This document shows, in pieces, positions 51,608-60,000 of a stretch of DNA of 64,000 nt. The notes below the pieces were generated by a model. The model did not search any database. It had not been told where the DNA came from and was given only the letters and a program-made list of their open reading frames with translations. Numbering within the stretch: the stretch's first letter is position 1; every line of letters begins with the position of its first letter. The DNA is taken from positions 1 to 64,000 of the forward strand of contig SZOX01000001.1 of NCBI GenBank assembly GCA_030263385.1, read 5' to 3'. A program made the position numbers and the translations under genes. The stretch comes from Zeimonas sp003577305. GTDB taxonomy: Bacteria; Pseudomonadota; Gammaproteobacteria; Burkholderiales; Burkholderiaceae_E.

Positions 51608-52405
51608 ATGGACACCCAAGCCATCCGCGCACAGATGCCGAAGCTGGTCATCGGTCACGTGCCTTCCAACGTGCGTTCGTTCAAGTTCAATGTCTTCGAC
51701 GGCCAGCCCAAGGTTTCGACACTGGGCTTCCACATCGACCCCAAGCCCTTCGACGGCAAGGTGATCGCCAAGACCGACGAGGCCATCGTCGTCAAGACGG
51801 GCCGCGCCGAGTTCGCGGTGCTCGACCGCTCGCTCGTGACCGACGCACCCGACGAGGGGGCCAAGGTGCATGTCGAGCCCTACGTCAGACGCCGCTTCGA
51901 CGGACTGCGCGCCGATACGCCCGAGGAAGAGACCGCGTTCACGTCCGACGGCCAGCCGTACACGATCCGACGCCTCATCCTCGGCGCCGCACCGGCGAAG
52001 CTGCCGATCCCCGAGCCGGCTTGCCCTCAGTTGCAGGATCTGATCCAGCAACTGGAGCAGTTGCCCGCGCCGGACGGCTTTCGCCGCGTGACGCACCTGC
52101 TGGTGGATGCCGGCGCCCGGGACTTCACCTGGGTCGATCCGCTGCCGAAGGACATCATCGCCGCGCCGCCCGCGATCAGCTTCACGGTCGCAACGGCGAA
52201 GTTCCAGGGGCGCGTCACCGTGCTCTACGAGCGTGGCCCCGACCTGTACGCGGTGGAACTGCACCGCGACGGCGAGCTGGTCGAACGGGTCGATGAACTG
52301 TTCTTCGACATGCTCGGCGAGGTGCTGGAACGGCTGATCGACGACGGGAGCTGGCGCCTCATCCGCGTGCAACGCCTGTCCGGCGGCAAGCCTGTTCAGC
52401 ACTGA
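51608..52405 (+). CDS. ICE protein, unknown function
   Basis: 265 residues from the ATG at 51608 with AAGGAG upstream. The N-terminal part (PKLVIGHVPSNVRSFKFNVF) is beta-rich with SAND/RNA-binding-like strands. The C-terminal half is mixed, with PDGFRRVTHLLVDAGARDFT and a final helix. No family can be named. It has its own three-hairpin element and leader. Confidence 0.75.
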   Translation: MDTQAIRAQMPKLVIGHVPSNVRSFKFNVFDGQPKVSTLGFHIDPKPFDGKVIAKTDEAIVVKTGRAEFAVLDRSLVTDAPDEGAKVHVEPYVRRRFDGLRADTPEEETAFTSDGQPYTIRRLILGAAPAKLPIPEPACPQLQDLIQQLEQLPAPDGFRRVTHLLVDAGARDFTWVDPLPKDIIAAPPAISFTVATAKFQGRVTVLYERGPDLYAVELHRDGELVERVDELFFDMLGEVLERLIDDGSWRLIRVQRLSGGKPVQH

Positions 52406-52469
52406 ACGCTATGCGGTTTCCCGTCCGCGCGGCGGGAAGCCCTTCGTTCCATTTCTCGGACGTCATTCC

Positions 52470-52835
52470 ATGTCTGTTCAATTCAAGGGCGCAGAGCTGC
52501 GGCCCGTGCTTGCCGCGGCCGTGGTCAACCAGTGCCGCGTCATCCTCGTGAAGGACCAGGGCGTGTACTTCATGTCCGAACGCGGCGAGAGCGAAGCTGG
52601 CGGCCGGCGCAAGCTGATCGCTTACGCGGTGGGCTGCAACCCCGACGTCGATGCATTTGACGACTGGTGGGAGTTGGCGCGCGCCGAGTTCGGCGGCGAC
52701 GACTTCGGCGAGTTCTTCGATCCGCAGGATGGCGTCTTCGCGCTGGTCCTCAACGGCGAAGGCGACCTGGCGGTGTCGGCCACGGAGACGCACCTGTCGC
52801 TGCTGGCCGTCGCACCTGCGCCGACCGGCCACTGA
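52470..52835 (+). CDS. DUF3085-family protein
   Basis: 121 residues. VQFKGAELRPVLAAAVVNQC and ILVKDQGVYFMSERGE are the conserved blocks of DUF3085, a family found in plasmids and ICEs. It is acidic and soluble; function unknown. A CGGTTTCCC/GGGAAGCCC-type hairpin lies in its leader, different from the L-type pattern of neighbours. Confidence 0.82.
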   Translation: MSVQFKGAELRPVLAAAVVNQCRVILVKDQGVYFMSERGESEAGGRRKLIAYAVGCNPDVDAFDDWWELARAEFGGDDFGEFFDPQDGVFALVLNGEGDLAVSATETHLSLLAVAPAPTGH

Positions 52836-52863
52836 CGGTCCACCTGCCTTCCTCCTTACCCCC

Positions 52864-52893
52864 AAGCCCTCCATCGCGGGGGCTTCTTTTCTT
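52864..52893 (+). terminator. Intrinsic terminator candidate
   Basis: AAGCCC (52864-52869) pairs with GGGCTT (52880-52885), followed by a T-rich run TCTTTTCTT. It separates the DUF3085 gene from the next unit. Confidence 0.65.
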
Positions 52894-52990
52894 CCAGCGC
52901 TGCGGCCTTGCCGCGCGCCGCGTTCGTCTCCAGCCCGTCCGGGCCCGCTCTGCCGGCACCCGCCGGCCCAACCGCCCGGAGACGAACCGA

Positions 52991-53833
52991 ATGCGCGACC
53001 CCTGCGCGATCGACCAACCCACTTGCATCAGCTTCAGTGGCGGCAGAACCAGCGCGTACATGCTCTGGCGCTTGCTGCAAGCCAACGGCGGCCTGCCTGC
53101 GGACGCAGTGGCCTGCTTCGCCAACACCGGCAAGGAAGTGGAAGCCACCTTGCGTTTCGTGCGCGACTGCGCCGAGCACTGGCACGTGCCGATCCACTGG
53201 CTCGAGTACCGGCCCGACGCACCAGGTCTTGCGGTGGTCGATTTCGCGACCGCGAGCCGCGAGGGCGAACCCTTCGAGGCACTGATCCGCAAGCGCCAGT
53301 ACCTGCCCAACCCGGTGGCGAGGGGCTGCACCGTGTCCCTCAAGGTGAGAACGATGCACAAGTTCGTGCGTGCGCTGGGTTGGACCGAGTGGGACCAGTT
53401 CATCGGCATCCGCGCCGACGAGCAGCGCCGCGTCGTCAAGATTCGGGCGCGCGGCCATTCCACCGAATCGGTCAGCGAGACCATGTGCATGCCCCTGGCC
53501 GAGGCCGGCGTCACCGTGCACGACGTGACGGCGTTCTGGCAGGCGCAGCCCTTCGACCTGGAACTGCGGACCGTCAACGGTCGGACGCTCGAAGGCAACT
53601 GCGACCTCTGTTTCCTGAAGCCGCGCGGCCAGCGCCTGGCGCTCATCAAGGCCAGGCCGGAGGCGGCGGTGTGGTGGATTCGCATGGAGTCGCTGAACCT
53701 CGCCAGCAAGCCAAGCGGCGCGCGCTTCCGGGCGGACGGCCCCAGCTATGCGGACCTGGCGCGATTCGCGGCCGACCAGCGCGACCTGTTCGATGGTGCG
53801 GACGAGCCGATCGCCTGCTTCTGCGGTGACTGA
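52991..53833 (+). CDS. PAPS reductase-like PP-loop protein
   Basis: 280 residues from the ATG at 52991. The PP-loop SFSGGRTSAYMLWRLL (about residues 14-29) defines the adenine-nucleotide alpha-hydrolase/PAPS-reductase fold. The Cys residues in RGCTVSLKVRTM, GNCDLCFLKPRGQR and the C-terminal CFCGD could ligate an Fe-S cluster. Such proteins on mobile elements are related to DndC-like or phage reductase families; a DNA- or nucleotide-modification role is possible but not shown. It overlaps the next gene by 8 nt. Confidence 0.8.
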   Translation: MRDPCAIDQPTCISFSGGRTSAYMLWRLLQANGGLPADAVACFANTGKEVEATLRFVRDCAEHWHVPIHWLEYRPDAPGLAVVDFATASREGEPFEALIRKRQYLPNPVARGCTVSLKVRTMHKFVRALGWTEWDQFIGIRADEQRRVVKIRARGHSTESVSETMCMPLAEAGVTVHDVTAFWQAQPFDLELRTVNGRTLEGNCDLCFLKPRGQRLALIKARPEAAVWWIRMESLNLASKPSGARFRADGPSYADLARFAADQRDLFDGADEPIACFCGD

Positions 53834-54320
53834 CACACGCACCGCACCCTCGCGGCTGGTCCTGGTGCCGCTGTCGCTGCGCGCGGCCAACGCCTTCGTG
53901 CTGGCGCACCATCGACATCACCGGCCGGTGCAAGGCGGCAAGTTCAGCCTGGCGGTGGCCCTGGACGAAGGCGACGGCGCCGCACCCCAGCACCGCATCG
54001 TCGGCGTGGCCATCGTCGGCCGGCCGGTGGGCCGACACTTGGACGACGGCAGGACGCTCGAAGTCACGCGCCTGTGTACCGACGGCACGCCGAACGCCTG
54101 TAGCAAGCTCTACGCGGCAGCGTTCCGCGCGGCGCGCGCGCTGGGCTACACCCGCCTCATCACCTACACGCTGCCCGCCGAAGGCGGCGCCAGCCTGCGC
54201 GCCTCGGGCTGGCGCCTGACCGGGCTGTGCGGCGGCGGCAACTGGAACCGCCAGCGCCGTCCGCGGCAGGACACTCCCGCCGCTCTGCGCGGGCCGAAGC
54301 TGCTCTGGGAGGCTGCGTAA
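53826..54320 (+). CDS. XF1762-family protein (GNAT-like)
   Basis: 164 residues from the GTG at 53826, which lies 8 nt inside the PAPS-like gene. PLSLRAANAFVLAHHRHHRP (about 14-33), GRPVGRHLDDGRTLEVTRLC and NACSKLYAAAFRAARALGY are typical XF1762-family blocks with an acetyltransferase-like fold. Translational coupling suggests it works with the PP-loop protein. Substrate unknown. Confidence 0.82.
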   Translation: MTDTRTAPSRLVLVPLSLRAANAFVLAHHRHHRPVQGGKFSLAVALDEGDGAAPQHRIVGVAIVGRPVGRHLDDGRTLEVTRLCTDGTPNACSKLYAAAFRAARALGYTRLITYTLPAEGGASLRASGWRLTGLCGGGNWNRQRRPRQDTPAALRGPKLLWEAA

Positions 54321-54405
54321 CGCGCGCCGCCAATGCGGGACGGCGCCGATGCCCATTGCCGCTCGCGCCCGCGCGATCCCCGCGCCACGCTTGCCGCCAT
54401 GTTCC

Positions 54406-54473
54406 GCTGACACCCGTCAGCAGCATGCCCAGTTAGCCACGATCTTCAAGGCTATGGCGCGGTTCCGACCGCG
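54406..54473 (+). ncRNA. Three-hairpin leader element, copy C
   Basis: Stem 1 GCTGAC/GTCAGC, stem 2 TAGCC/GGCTA around ACGATCTTCAA, stem 3 CGCGGT/ACCGCG. It lies about 155 nt upstream of the gene at 54630. The downstream TTCGCACCGG resembles the flank of copy A. Confidence 0.65.
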
Positions 54474-54557
54474 TTGATCGACCAGTTCGCACCGGCATCC
54501 TTGCGCGAACGTCCATCGGTTTCGACCGATGGTGATGCCACCAAGCTGTTCCTTCAA

Positions 54558-54594
54558 CCCACGCGGGGGTTCCACACCTTCCCCGCCTGGGTCG
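54558..54594 (+). promoter_or_regulatory. Leader hairpin pattern L4
   Basis: CCCAC-GGGGG-CCCC-GGG arrangement 36 nt before the ATG at 54630, followed by CAGGAGATTCACC. Confidence 0.45.
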
Positions 54595-54629
54595 GGTGTG
54601 TCTCCGCTTCTTTTCTCAGGAGATTCACC

Positions 54630-55202
54630 ATGACCACTTCCACCGACAAGTCCTACTTCGACCTGCACATCACGGGCCTCGGGTATCTCAATCGCATCCG
54701 CGAAGTGAAGCCCAAGAAAGGCGACGCCTTCCTGGCCTGCGACATTGCGGCGCTCAACGGTCCCAATGACAACGTGTCCTATGTCCGTTTCGACACGCGC
54801 GTCTCGGGCTCCGAAGCGCAGCACCTGGTCAGCCGCTGCGTGCAAGCCGTCGAGGCCGAAAGGAAGGTGATGATCGGCTTCCGCCTGGGCGATCTGTGGA
54901 CCGACATCTTCACCTACACCAAGGGTAAGAACGCCGGCAAACCCGGCGTTAGCCTCAAGGCCCGCCTGCTGTTCATCAGTTGGATCAAGGTCGACGGCAA
55001 GCTCGTCTACAAGGCCGAACCCAAGCCGACCGAGGCCGACGATCGCCAGGATGGTGAGGAGCGCACCCCGGAAGTCCCCGCGACGACCGAAGCGCCCGCT
55101 GCTCGCCAAGCCCCCGCACCGCAGGCCACCCAGCCTGCTGCCGAAGCTGCCGATGAAGCCGCTGCCTATGCCCCCGCATTGGCCGTTGCCGAGTCGTTCT
55201 GA
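54630..55202 (+). CDS. STY4534-family (DUF3577) ICE replication protein
   Basis: 190 residues. SYFDLHITGLGYLNRIREVK (about residues 7-26) and YVRFDTRVSGSEAQHLV are typical of DUF3577/STY4534 proteins, conserved in ICEs and linked by annotation to replication. The C-terminal third (about 135-185) is Pro/Ala-rich. It precedes the DUF3275 gene, which follows a terminator. Confidence 0.85.
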   Translation: MTTSTDKSYFDLHITGLGYLNRIREVKPKKGDAFLACDIAALNGPNDNVSYVRFDTRVSGSEAQHLVSRCVQAVEAERKVMIGFRLGDLWTDIFTYTKGKNAGKPGVSLKARLLFISWIKVDGKLVYKAEPKPTEADDRQDGEERTPEVPATTEAPAARQAPAPQATQPAAEAADEAAAYAPALAVAESF

Positions 55203-55206
55203 TCCA

Positions 55207-55237
55207 CAAGGCCCCACCCCACGGGGCCTTGTCTCTT
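55207..55237 (+). terminator. Intrinsic terminator
   Basis: CAAGGCCCC (55207-55215) pairs with GGGGCCTTG (55223-55231), then TCTCTTT. It sits between the DUF3577 and DUF3275 genes. Confidence 0.75.
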
Positions 55238-55256
55238 TCGTCAGCAGGAGACCTTC

Positions 55257-55868
55257 ATGATCACCATCCCCGGCCAATTGGCCATCAAGACCATCCACGG
55301 CAGGAACGGCGACTTCAACGTCGGCCGCCTGGCGACCTCGATCGGCGAGTTCGTCGTGAAGAACGCCGAGCTGGACCAGTACGCCGAAGGCAAGTACGAG
55401 GGTGATTTCATCATCACGGAAATCCGTCCCTCCACGTACAACGCCAACGGCCGCATGGTCATCGAGATCCGCGCCCACCTGGGCGGGATGACGCTGTCCA
55501 ACATCGACGCCCTGAGCCGCGACGACGCCCGCCGGCTGAGTCCGCAGGAAGTCGATCCGCTGGACGAGGAAACGCCGGCCCCTGCGCCCGCCGCACCGAA
55601 GGCACCCGCCCGAGGCAAGGCCCGCAAGTCGCGCGATCCCCTCGTCGATACCACGCCGTTCGGCAGCGAACCGGCCGCCACGTCACCCGCGGCTTCCGCC
55701 GATGCGGACGACGCAGCGCTGTTCGGCACGCTCTGGCCGCTGGGCGAGACCGTCAAGCTCGATGCCACCGTGGATCGCCGCGTCCTGCGTCAGCAGCGCG
55801 ACCGGCTCGGCGAGCTGGGCTACGAGTTCGCTCCGCTGTCCCAGGACTGGCACCTCGCTACCGCCTGA
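55257..55868 (+). CDS. DUF3275-family ICE protein
   Basis: 203 residues. The N-terminal beta domain (PGQLAIKTIHGRNGDFNVGR, then KYEGDFIITEIRPSTYNANG) is the DUF3275 signature, an OB-like fold often paired with STY4534. A Pro/Ala linker (about 105-150) leads to a small C-terminal domain. Its AGGAGACC ribosome-binding site is strong. Confidence 0.85.
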   Translation: MITIPGQLAIKTIHGRNGDFNVGRLATSIGEFVVKNAELDQYAEGKYEGDFIITEIRPSTYNANGRMVIEIRAHLGGMTLSNIDALSRDDARRLSPQEVDPLDEETPAPAPAAPKAPARGKARKSRDPLVDTTPFGSEPAATSPAASADADDAALFGTLWPLGETVKLDATVDRRVLRQQRDRLGELGYEFAPLSQDWHLATA

Positions 55869-55903
55869 CCAGTCGCCTGATCCACCGCCGCGCAAGCGGC
55901 ATT

Positions 55904-55937
55904 CCACCACCCGCCGGGGTTCTTCCCCCGGCGGGGC
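55904..55937 (+). promoter_or_regulatory. Leader hairpin pattern L5
   Basis: CCACCC-GGGG-CCCCC-GGGG arrangement 33 nt before the ATG at 55970. The ribosome-binding region (GGAGAAATCCC) is identical to that of L2. Confidence 0.5.
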
Positions 55938-55969
55938 GGAACTCCGGCCTTTGTCACAGGAGAAATCCC

Positions 55970-56365
55970 ATGGGCTGGACCTATGTCCGTACCTCGCGCG
56001 ATCAACTGATCCGCGAGCTGACCGCAACGGAAGACACCGATCGCGGGCGCCGCGAAGTCATCGACCACGCGCTGATCGACAACGTGCTGTGGAGCGTGGT
56101 GCGCATCACCGCCAAGCAAGCAGGCCTGCGAGGGCTTGCGGCCGGCGATTCGGTCTGCATCATCTACTGCGACCTGCTGGAAGCCTCGGGCAACGAGTGG
56201 GGCTACAAGCCCCTCGTCGAGGCCGAGCATCCCTACTACTACTCGTGCCCGCTGCGCTTTCTCGCAATGGCGCCGGAGCAATGCGCCACCTGGCGCGCAC
56301 GGGTGCACAGCTACCACGCACGCTTCGGTGGAGCAGGCAGCGCCGACGAATCGACGGCAGGGTGA
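55970..56365 (+). CDS. ICE protein, probably DUF6927-like
   Basis: 131 residues. The MGWTYVRTSRDQLIRELTA start and the ADSVCIIYCDLLEA/HPYYYSCPL region are recurrent in ICE proteins annotated as DUF6927; I am not certain of the number. No catalytic motif is visible. The next gene starts 8 bp after its stop, so they are probably cotranscribed. Confidence 0.7.
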   Translation: MGWTYVRTSRDQLIRELTATEDTDRGRREVIDHALIDNVLWSVVRITAKQAGLRGLAAGDSVCIIYCDLLEASGNEWGYKPLVEAEHPYYYSCPLRFLAMAPEQCATWRARVHSYHARFGGAGSADESTAG

Positions 56366-56372
56366 GGTTCAC

Positions 56373-56633
56373 ATGGACAACATCTTGTCAACGCTCTCGG
56401 CCTCTCTGCTGGGCTTCGTCGAGGATCAGTTGTCCAACAACGACGTGTCCTCCGACGACGAGCTGTTGGAGCACTTCGTCGCCAACGGCCTCACCGAGGC
56501 GCAGGCGCGGCAGGCACTGACCTATCGCGACCTGTACCTGGGCCGCATCTACCTGGAAGGCTTCACGCCGATCCGCACGGGTGCGCAGGCGTTGCGCTTC
56601 AACCCGCACAGCCGGCAATTCGAGTCGGACTGA
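56373..56633 (+). CDS. Small ICE protein, unknown function
   Basis: 86 residues, mostly helical and acidic (VEDQLSNNDVSSDDELLEHF). The AQARQALTYRDLYLGRIYLE stretch suggests a helical bundle. No signal peptide or known domain. It ends the two-gene unit before the terminator at 56685. Confidence 0.7.
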   Translation: MDNILSTLSASLLGFVEDQLSNNDVSSDDELLEHFVANGLTEAQARQALTYRDLYLGRIYLEGFTPIRTGAQALRFNPHSRQFESD

Positions 56634-56684
56634 ACCACAGGCCCGCTCGTCCGGCCTGCATTCCTCTTCGTCAGACCCCCGTCC

Positions 56685-56708
56685 GGCCCTGCACCGCAGG
56701 GCCTTTTT
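56685..56708 (+). terminator. Intrinsic terminator
   Basis: GGCCCTG (56685-56691) pairs with CAGGGCC (56697-56703), followed by TTTTT. Confidence 0.85.
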
Positions 56709-56780
56709 CGTCCCCCGCAATCGCGCGCATCGGCAGCTCGCCTGTCGGTGCCCATTGCTTTTTCCTCACAGGAGATCGTC

Positions 56781-57620
56781 ATGCAACTCGCATCCCGCTT
56801 CGCCCCTCGTTCGCCGGTGCTGCGTTCGGACCATCCGTTGTCGGATGACCAGATTCGCACCGTCGCCCCGTCCATCTTCGCGGAGACCCCGCATGAAAGC
56901 CGTTCCCAGCGCTACAGCTACATCCCGACCGCCGCGGTTCTCACCGAGCTTCGCAAGGAAGGGTTCCAGCCGTTCATGGTGTGCCAGACCCGCGTGCGCC
57001 ATGAAGATCGGCGTGAGTTCACCAAGCACATGCTGCGCCTTCGTCATGCCAGCCAGATCAACGGCGCGGAGGCCAACGAGATCATCCTGCTCAACTCCCA
57101 CGACGGCAGCAGTTCCTACCAGATGCTCGCCGGCTTGTTCAGATTTGTTTGTATGAACGGTCTGGTCTGCGGCGACACCACGGCCGACGTGCGCGTTCCG
57201 CACAAGGGCAACGTGACCGATCACGTCATCGAAGGCGCCTACGAGGTGCTGCGCGGCTTCGGCCAGGTGCAGGATTCTCGCGACGGCATGCGCGCCATCA
57301 CGCTCGATGAGGGCGAGGCTGAAGTCTTCGCCCGATCGGCGCTGACGCTCAAGTACGACGACTCGGGCAAGGCCCTTCCGATCACCGAGAGCCAGATCCT
57401 GCGGCCGCGTCGTTTCGACGACAACCGACCGGATTTGTGGTCGGTCCTGAACCGAGTCCAGGAGAACCTGGTCAAGGGCGGCCTGAGCAGCCGCGCCGCC
57501 AACGGTCGCCAGCAGCGCACGCGGCCCGTGCAAGGCATCGACCAGAACGTGCGGCTCAACCGGGCGCTCTGGCTTCTGGCTGACGGCATGCGGCAACTGA
57601 AGGCTTCAAGAACGGCCTGA
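56781..57620 (+). CDS. DUF932-family protein
   Basis: 279 residues from the ATG at 56781, with AGGAG upstream; the ATG at 56748 would overlap the region before that site. The middle block LLNSHDGSSSYQMLAGLFRF (about 108-127) and the following GLVCGDTTADVRVPHKG are the DUF932 signature, a domain common on phages and plasmids. DUF932 proteins are sometimes described as antirestriction or replication associated; the role here is unknown. Confidence 0.88.
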   Translation: MQLASRFAPRSPVLRSDHPLSDDQIRTVAPSIFAETPHESRSQRYSYIPTAAVLTELRKEGFQPFMVCQTRVRHEDRREFTKHMLRLRHASQINGAEANEIILLNSHDGSSSYQMLAGLFRFVCMNGLVCGDTTADVRVPHKGNVTDHVIEGAYEVLRGFGQVQDSRDGMRAITLDEGEAEVFARSALTLKYDDSGKALPITESQILRPRRFDDNRPDLWSVLNRVQENLVKGGLSSRAANGRQQRTRPVQGIDQNVRLNRALWLLADGMRQLKASRTA

Positions 57621-57626
57621 ACTCCG

Positions 57627-57660
57627 GCGGACCTGCTCGCAAGGGCATGGTCCGCTTTTT
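57627..57660 (+). terminator. Intrinsic terminator
   Basis: GCGGACC (57627-57633) pairs with GGTCCGC (57649-57655), followed by TTTTT. It is 7 bp after the DUF932 stop. Confidence 0.8.
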
Positions 57661-57924
57661 CTCGGGGCGCCGAATGCCGCGGGCCCGCGGGGCTGTCAGC
57701 AGTGGCTTCCCTAACCCGGCGATCGACGACCTTGCGGACAATCACCTCTGGCTGCAACCTCCCTGGCTTTTCCTCCCTGAGCCAAGCAGTCAATTTCGCC
57801 ACCTCGGTTCGTTCCGGGGCGGCTCTTCTATTTCTGCGGTCTGGTGCCTGCCAATACGGGCACGGCGCACGGCCGTTTTGCGCTCGTCCCACGGAAGCCA
57901 ATGAAGCAGGCTGCGCCCATGTCC

Positions 57925-57990
57925 GTCGGCAATGCCGACAACATGCCCAGGTAGCCCAGACCTTCAAGGCTACGGTGCGTCGTGACGCAC
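57925..57990 (+). ncRNA. Three-hairpin leader element, copy D
   Basis: Stem 1 GTCGGC/GCCGAC, stem 2 GTAGCC/GGCTAC around CAGACCTTCAA, stem 3 GTGCGTC/GACGCAC. Stem 1 and stem 3 differ from the other copies at both sides of the helix, so pairing is preserved. It lies 105 nt upstream of the gene at 58096. Confidence 0.65.
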
Positions 57991-58028
57991 TGGTTGTTCT
58001 TCTCGCCAAGACGCTCACCACGTTCCTT

Positions 58029-58066
58029 TCCACCCCATGGGGCAGTGACTGCCTCAGCGGGCGGTG
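58029..58066 (+). promoter_or_regulatory. Leader hairpin pattern L6
   Basis: CCACCCC-GGGG followed by CC and GGGCGG blocks, 30 nt before the ATG at 58096. Confidence 0.4.
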
Positions 58067-58095
58067 CTGCCTCCTTCTTCATCGAGGACATCACC

Positions 58096-58752
58096 ATGCC
58101 CGTACCCACTGCTCCGAAACCGCTGTACCGCATCGACGAATGTCCCGACCTCATGGCCGATGGCTGCGTCGGCGACGAGAACGGCAACCTCGTCTTCCTC
58201 TCCATCTGGGCGCGCGACACCGCCGTCCAGCAGTTCCTGGCGCGCCTGACCCTCGGGCGCGACGAGCAGGGGCTGGACCAGTTCCACATCGTCAACGCGC
58301 AGGGCGGCTCCATCCCGGTCTTCGTCGGCAACGTCGAGAACCTGGAGAAGCGCAGCACCCGCGCCTACCGCCGCACGTTGTTCGGTTCGCTGACCAACCT
58401 GTGGCTGTTCGACCGGCGTTGTGTGAGGCCCGACAAGGCCAATGCGAGCGCGCTGGTACTCCTGCCGCGCGATACCACGCACCGGCTCGACCGCCTGTGG
58501 ACGCTGGCGCAGGACACCTGCCCGCTGCCGCTGCTCGACCACTGGCGCGACCTCGTGCTGGAACTGCTGCAAAGCAGGTCGATGCTGACCCGCCTTCCGT
58601 TTGCCCTTGGGCCGCTGGAAGGTCATCGGCTCGCCATCGACGTGCCGGCGCTGACCCAGGCGCTGGGCGGCTTGATCCGCCAGGACGTTCTCACCACCGG
58701 CGAGCCCGCGAAGCGGATCACCTGCCAACGGCCGCTCGAAGCGGTGGCCTGA
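58096..58752 (+). CDS. ICE protein, unknown function
   Basis: 218 residues. LYRIDECPDLMADGCVGDEN (about 9-28) and LTNLWLFDRRCVRPDKANAS are distinctive but unassigned. Mixed alpha/beta with a C-terminal helical region (GHRLAIDVPALTQALGGLIR). No signal peptide. It has both a three-hairpin element and L6 in front and a terminator behind, so it is a single-gene unit. Confidence 0.72.
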   Translation: MPVPTAPKPLYRIDECPDLMADGCVGDENGNLVFLSIWARDTAVQQFLARLTLGRDEQGLDQFHIVNAQGGSIPVFVGNVENLEKRSTRAYRRTLFGSLTNLWLFDRRCVRPDKANASALVLLPRDTTHRLDRLWTLAQDTCPLPLLDHWRDLVLELLQSRSMLTRLPFALGPLEGHRLAIDVPALTQALGGLIRQDVLTTGEPAKRITCQRPLEAVA

Positions 58753-58763
58753 ACTCGTCCCAC

Positions 58764-58795
58764 CGGACATGCACGCGCGCATGTCCGCTTTCCTT
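58764..58795 (+). terminator. Terminator candidate
   Basis: CGGACATGC (58764-58772) pairs with GCATGTCCG (58779-58787), followed by CTTTCCTT. Confidence 0.65.
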
Positions 58796-58818
58796 CATCC
58801 TCAACCTAGGAGATTTCC

Positions 58819-59937
58819 ATGGCTCTCATGTTCCCGCGGCTTGCCCGCAACTTCGTGAAGAACGGGTACTTCCCGACTGACGAACCCACGCTCGAAAGAG
58901 CGCTCGCCGCACTGTTGCCCGCGGACCCGTCCAATGGGCCGATGTGCATCCTCGATCCCTGCGCCGGCGAAGGCGTGGCGATCGCCGAAGCCGCGCACGC
59001 CCTCGGGCGCCAGCAGGTGCAGGCGTTCGCCGTCGAGTTCGACGCCGAGCGTGCGCGCCACGCACGGCAACTGGTCGATCGCTGCATCCACGGCGACCTG
59101 ATGGACACGCTCATCTCGCGCCAGTCGTTCGGCCTGCTGTGGCTCAACCCGCCGTATGGCGACCTCGCCAAGGATGCCAACGGCAACCTCGGCTACCAGG
59201 GCCAGGGCCGCGCCAGACTCGAGAAGCTGTTCTACCAGCGGACGCTGCCGCTGCTGCAGTATGACGGCGTGCTGGTGTTCATCGTGCCGTCCTACGTGCT
59301 CGATGCCGAGCTGGTCGGGTGGCTGACGCGCCACTTCGCCGAGCTGCGTATCTACCGTGCGGTGGAAACGCAGTTCAAGCAGGTGGTGGTCTTCGGTCGG
59401 CGTGTCCGCCGGCGCGACCAGGCATCGGATTCGGTGAAGGCTACGCGCGCGCTGCTGCTGCAGATCGGACAAGGCGACGCCGAAGCCGAGGAACTGCCGC
59501 CCGCATGGCCGTTCCTGCCGTACACCGTGCCTGCCAGCCCGGCCGAGCCCGAGCACTTCTACCGCGTCACGATGGAGCCCGAGCAGTTCGCCGCTGAAGT
59601 CGGCCGACTGCAAGGGCTCTGGCCGATGGTCGATGCGCACCTGGGTGCCGCACAGCAGTCGCTGCGGCCACCGGCGCGCGCCTTGTCGCTCTGGCATACC
59701 GCCCTGGCCGTGGCCGCCGGCATGATTTCGGGCGTGGTGCGGTCCAAGGCCGGGCGGACCTTGGTCGTGAAAGGTGACACCCACAAGGAGAAAACGCTCC
59801 AGACGGAGTTCACCGAGCGCGACGACGGCACCGTGGCCGAGACCCGCATCTTCACCGACAAGTTCGTGCCGGTCATCCGCGCCTGGGACATGACACCGGG
59901 CTCCGCGACGCGGGGCCAGGTGCTGACCATCCGCTGA
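58819..59937 (+). CDS. Adenine-N6 methyltransferase-like protein (DUF6094 type)
   Basis: 372 residues. Motif I is ILDPCAGEG (about residues 43-51) and motif IV is WLNPPYGD (about 109-116), which together fit a gamma-class N6-adenine methyltransferase. An SAM-binding helix (RQQVQAFAVEFDAERARHAR) lies between them. No target recognition domain is obvious. It is followed at 128 bp by a SNF2-type helicase gene. It could modify the element's own DNA to evade restriction; this is inference. Confidence 0.85.
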   Translation: MALMFPRLARNFVKNGYFPTDEPTLERALAALLPADPSNGPMCILDPCAGEGVAIAEAAHALGRQQVQAFAVEFDAERARHARQLVDRCIHGDLMDTLISRQSFGLLWLNPPYGDLAKDANGNLGYQGQGRARLEKLFYQRTLPLLQYDGVLVFIVPSYVLDAELVGWLTRHFAELRIYRAVETQFKQVVVFGRRVRRRDQASDSVKATRALLLQIGQGDAEAEELPPAWPFLPYTVPASPAEPEHFYRVTMEPEQFAAEVGRLQGLWPMVDAHLGAAQQSLRPPARALSLWHTALAVAAGMISGVVRSKAGRTLVVKGDTHKEKTLQTEFTERDDGTVAETRIFTDKFVPVIRAWDMTPGSATRGQVLTIR

Positions 59938-60000
59938 TCGTTGTTCCCCGACGGCTTGCCGTCGCTCTTCTCTCCATCGACGGCTTCGCGCCGTTTCCTT

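Larger units (their letters stand above)
57661..58095. other. Leader region with structured elements, no gene seen
   Basis: About 435 nt between the DUF932 terminator and the next gene. It contains copy D of the three-hairpin element and leader hairpin pattern L6. The first 260 nt hold no clear feature. Confidence 0.5.
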
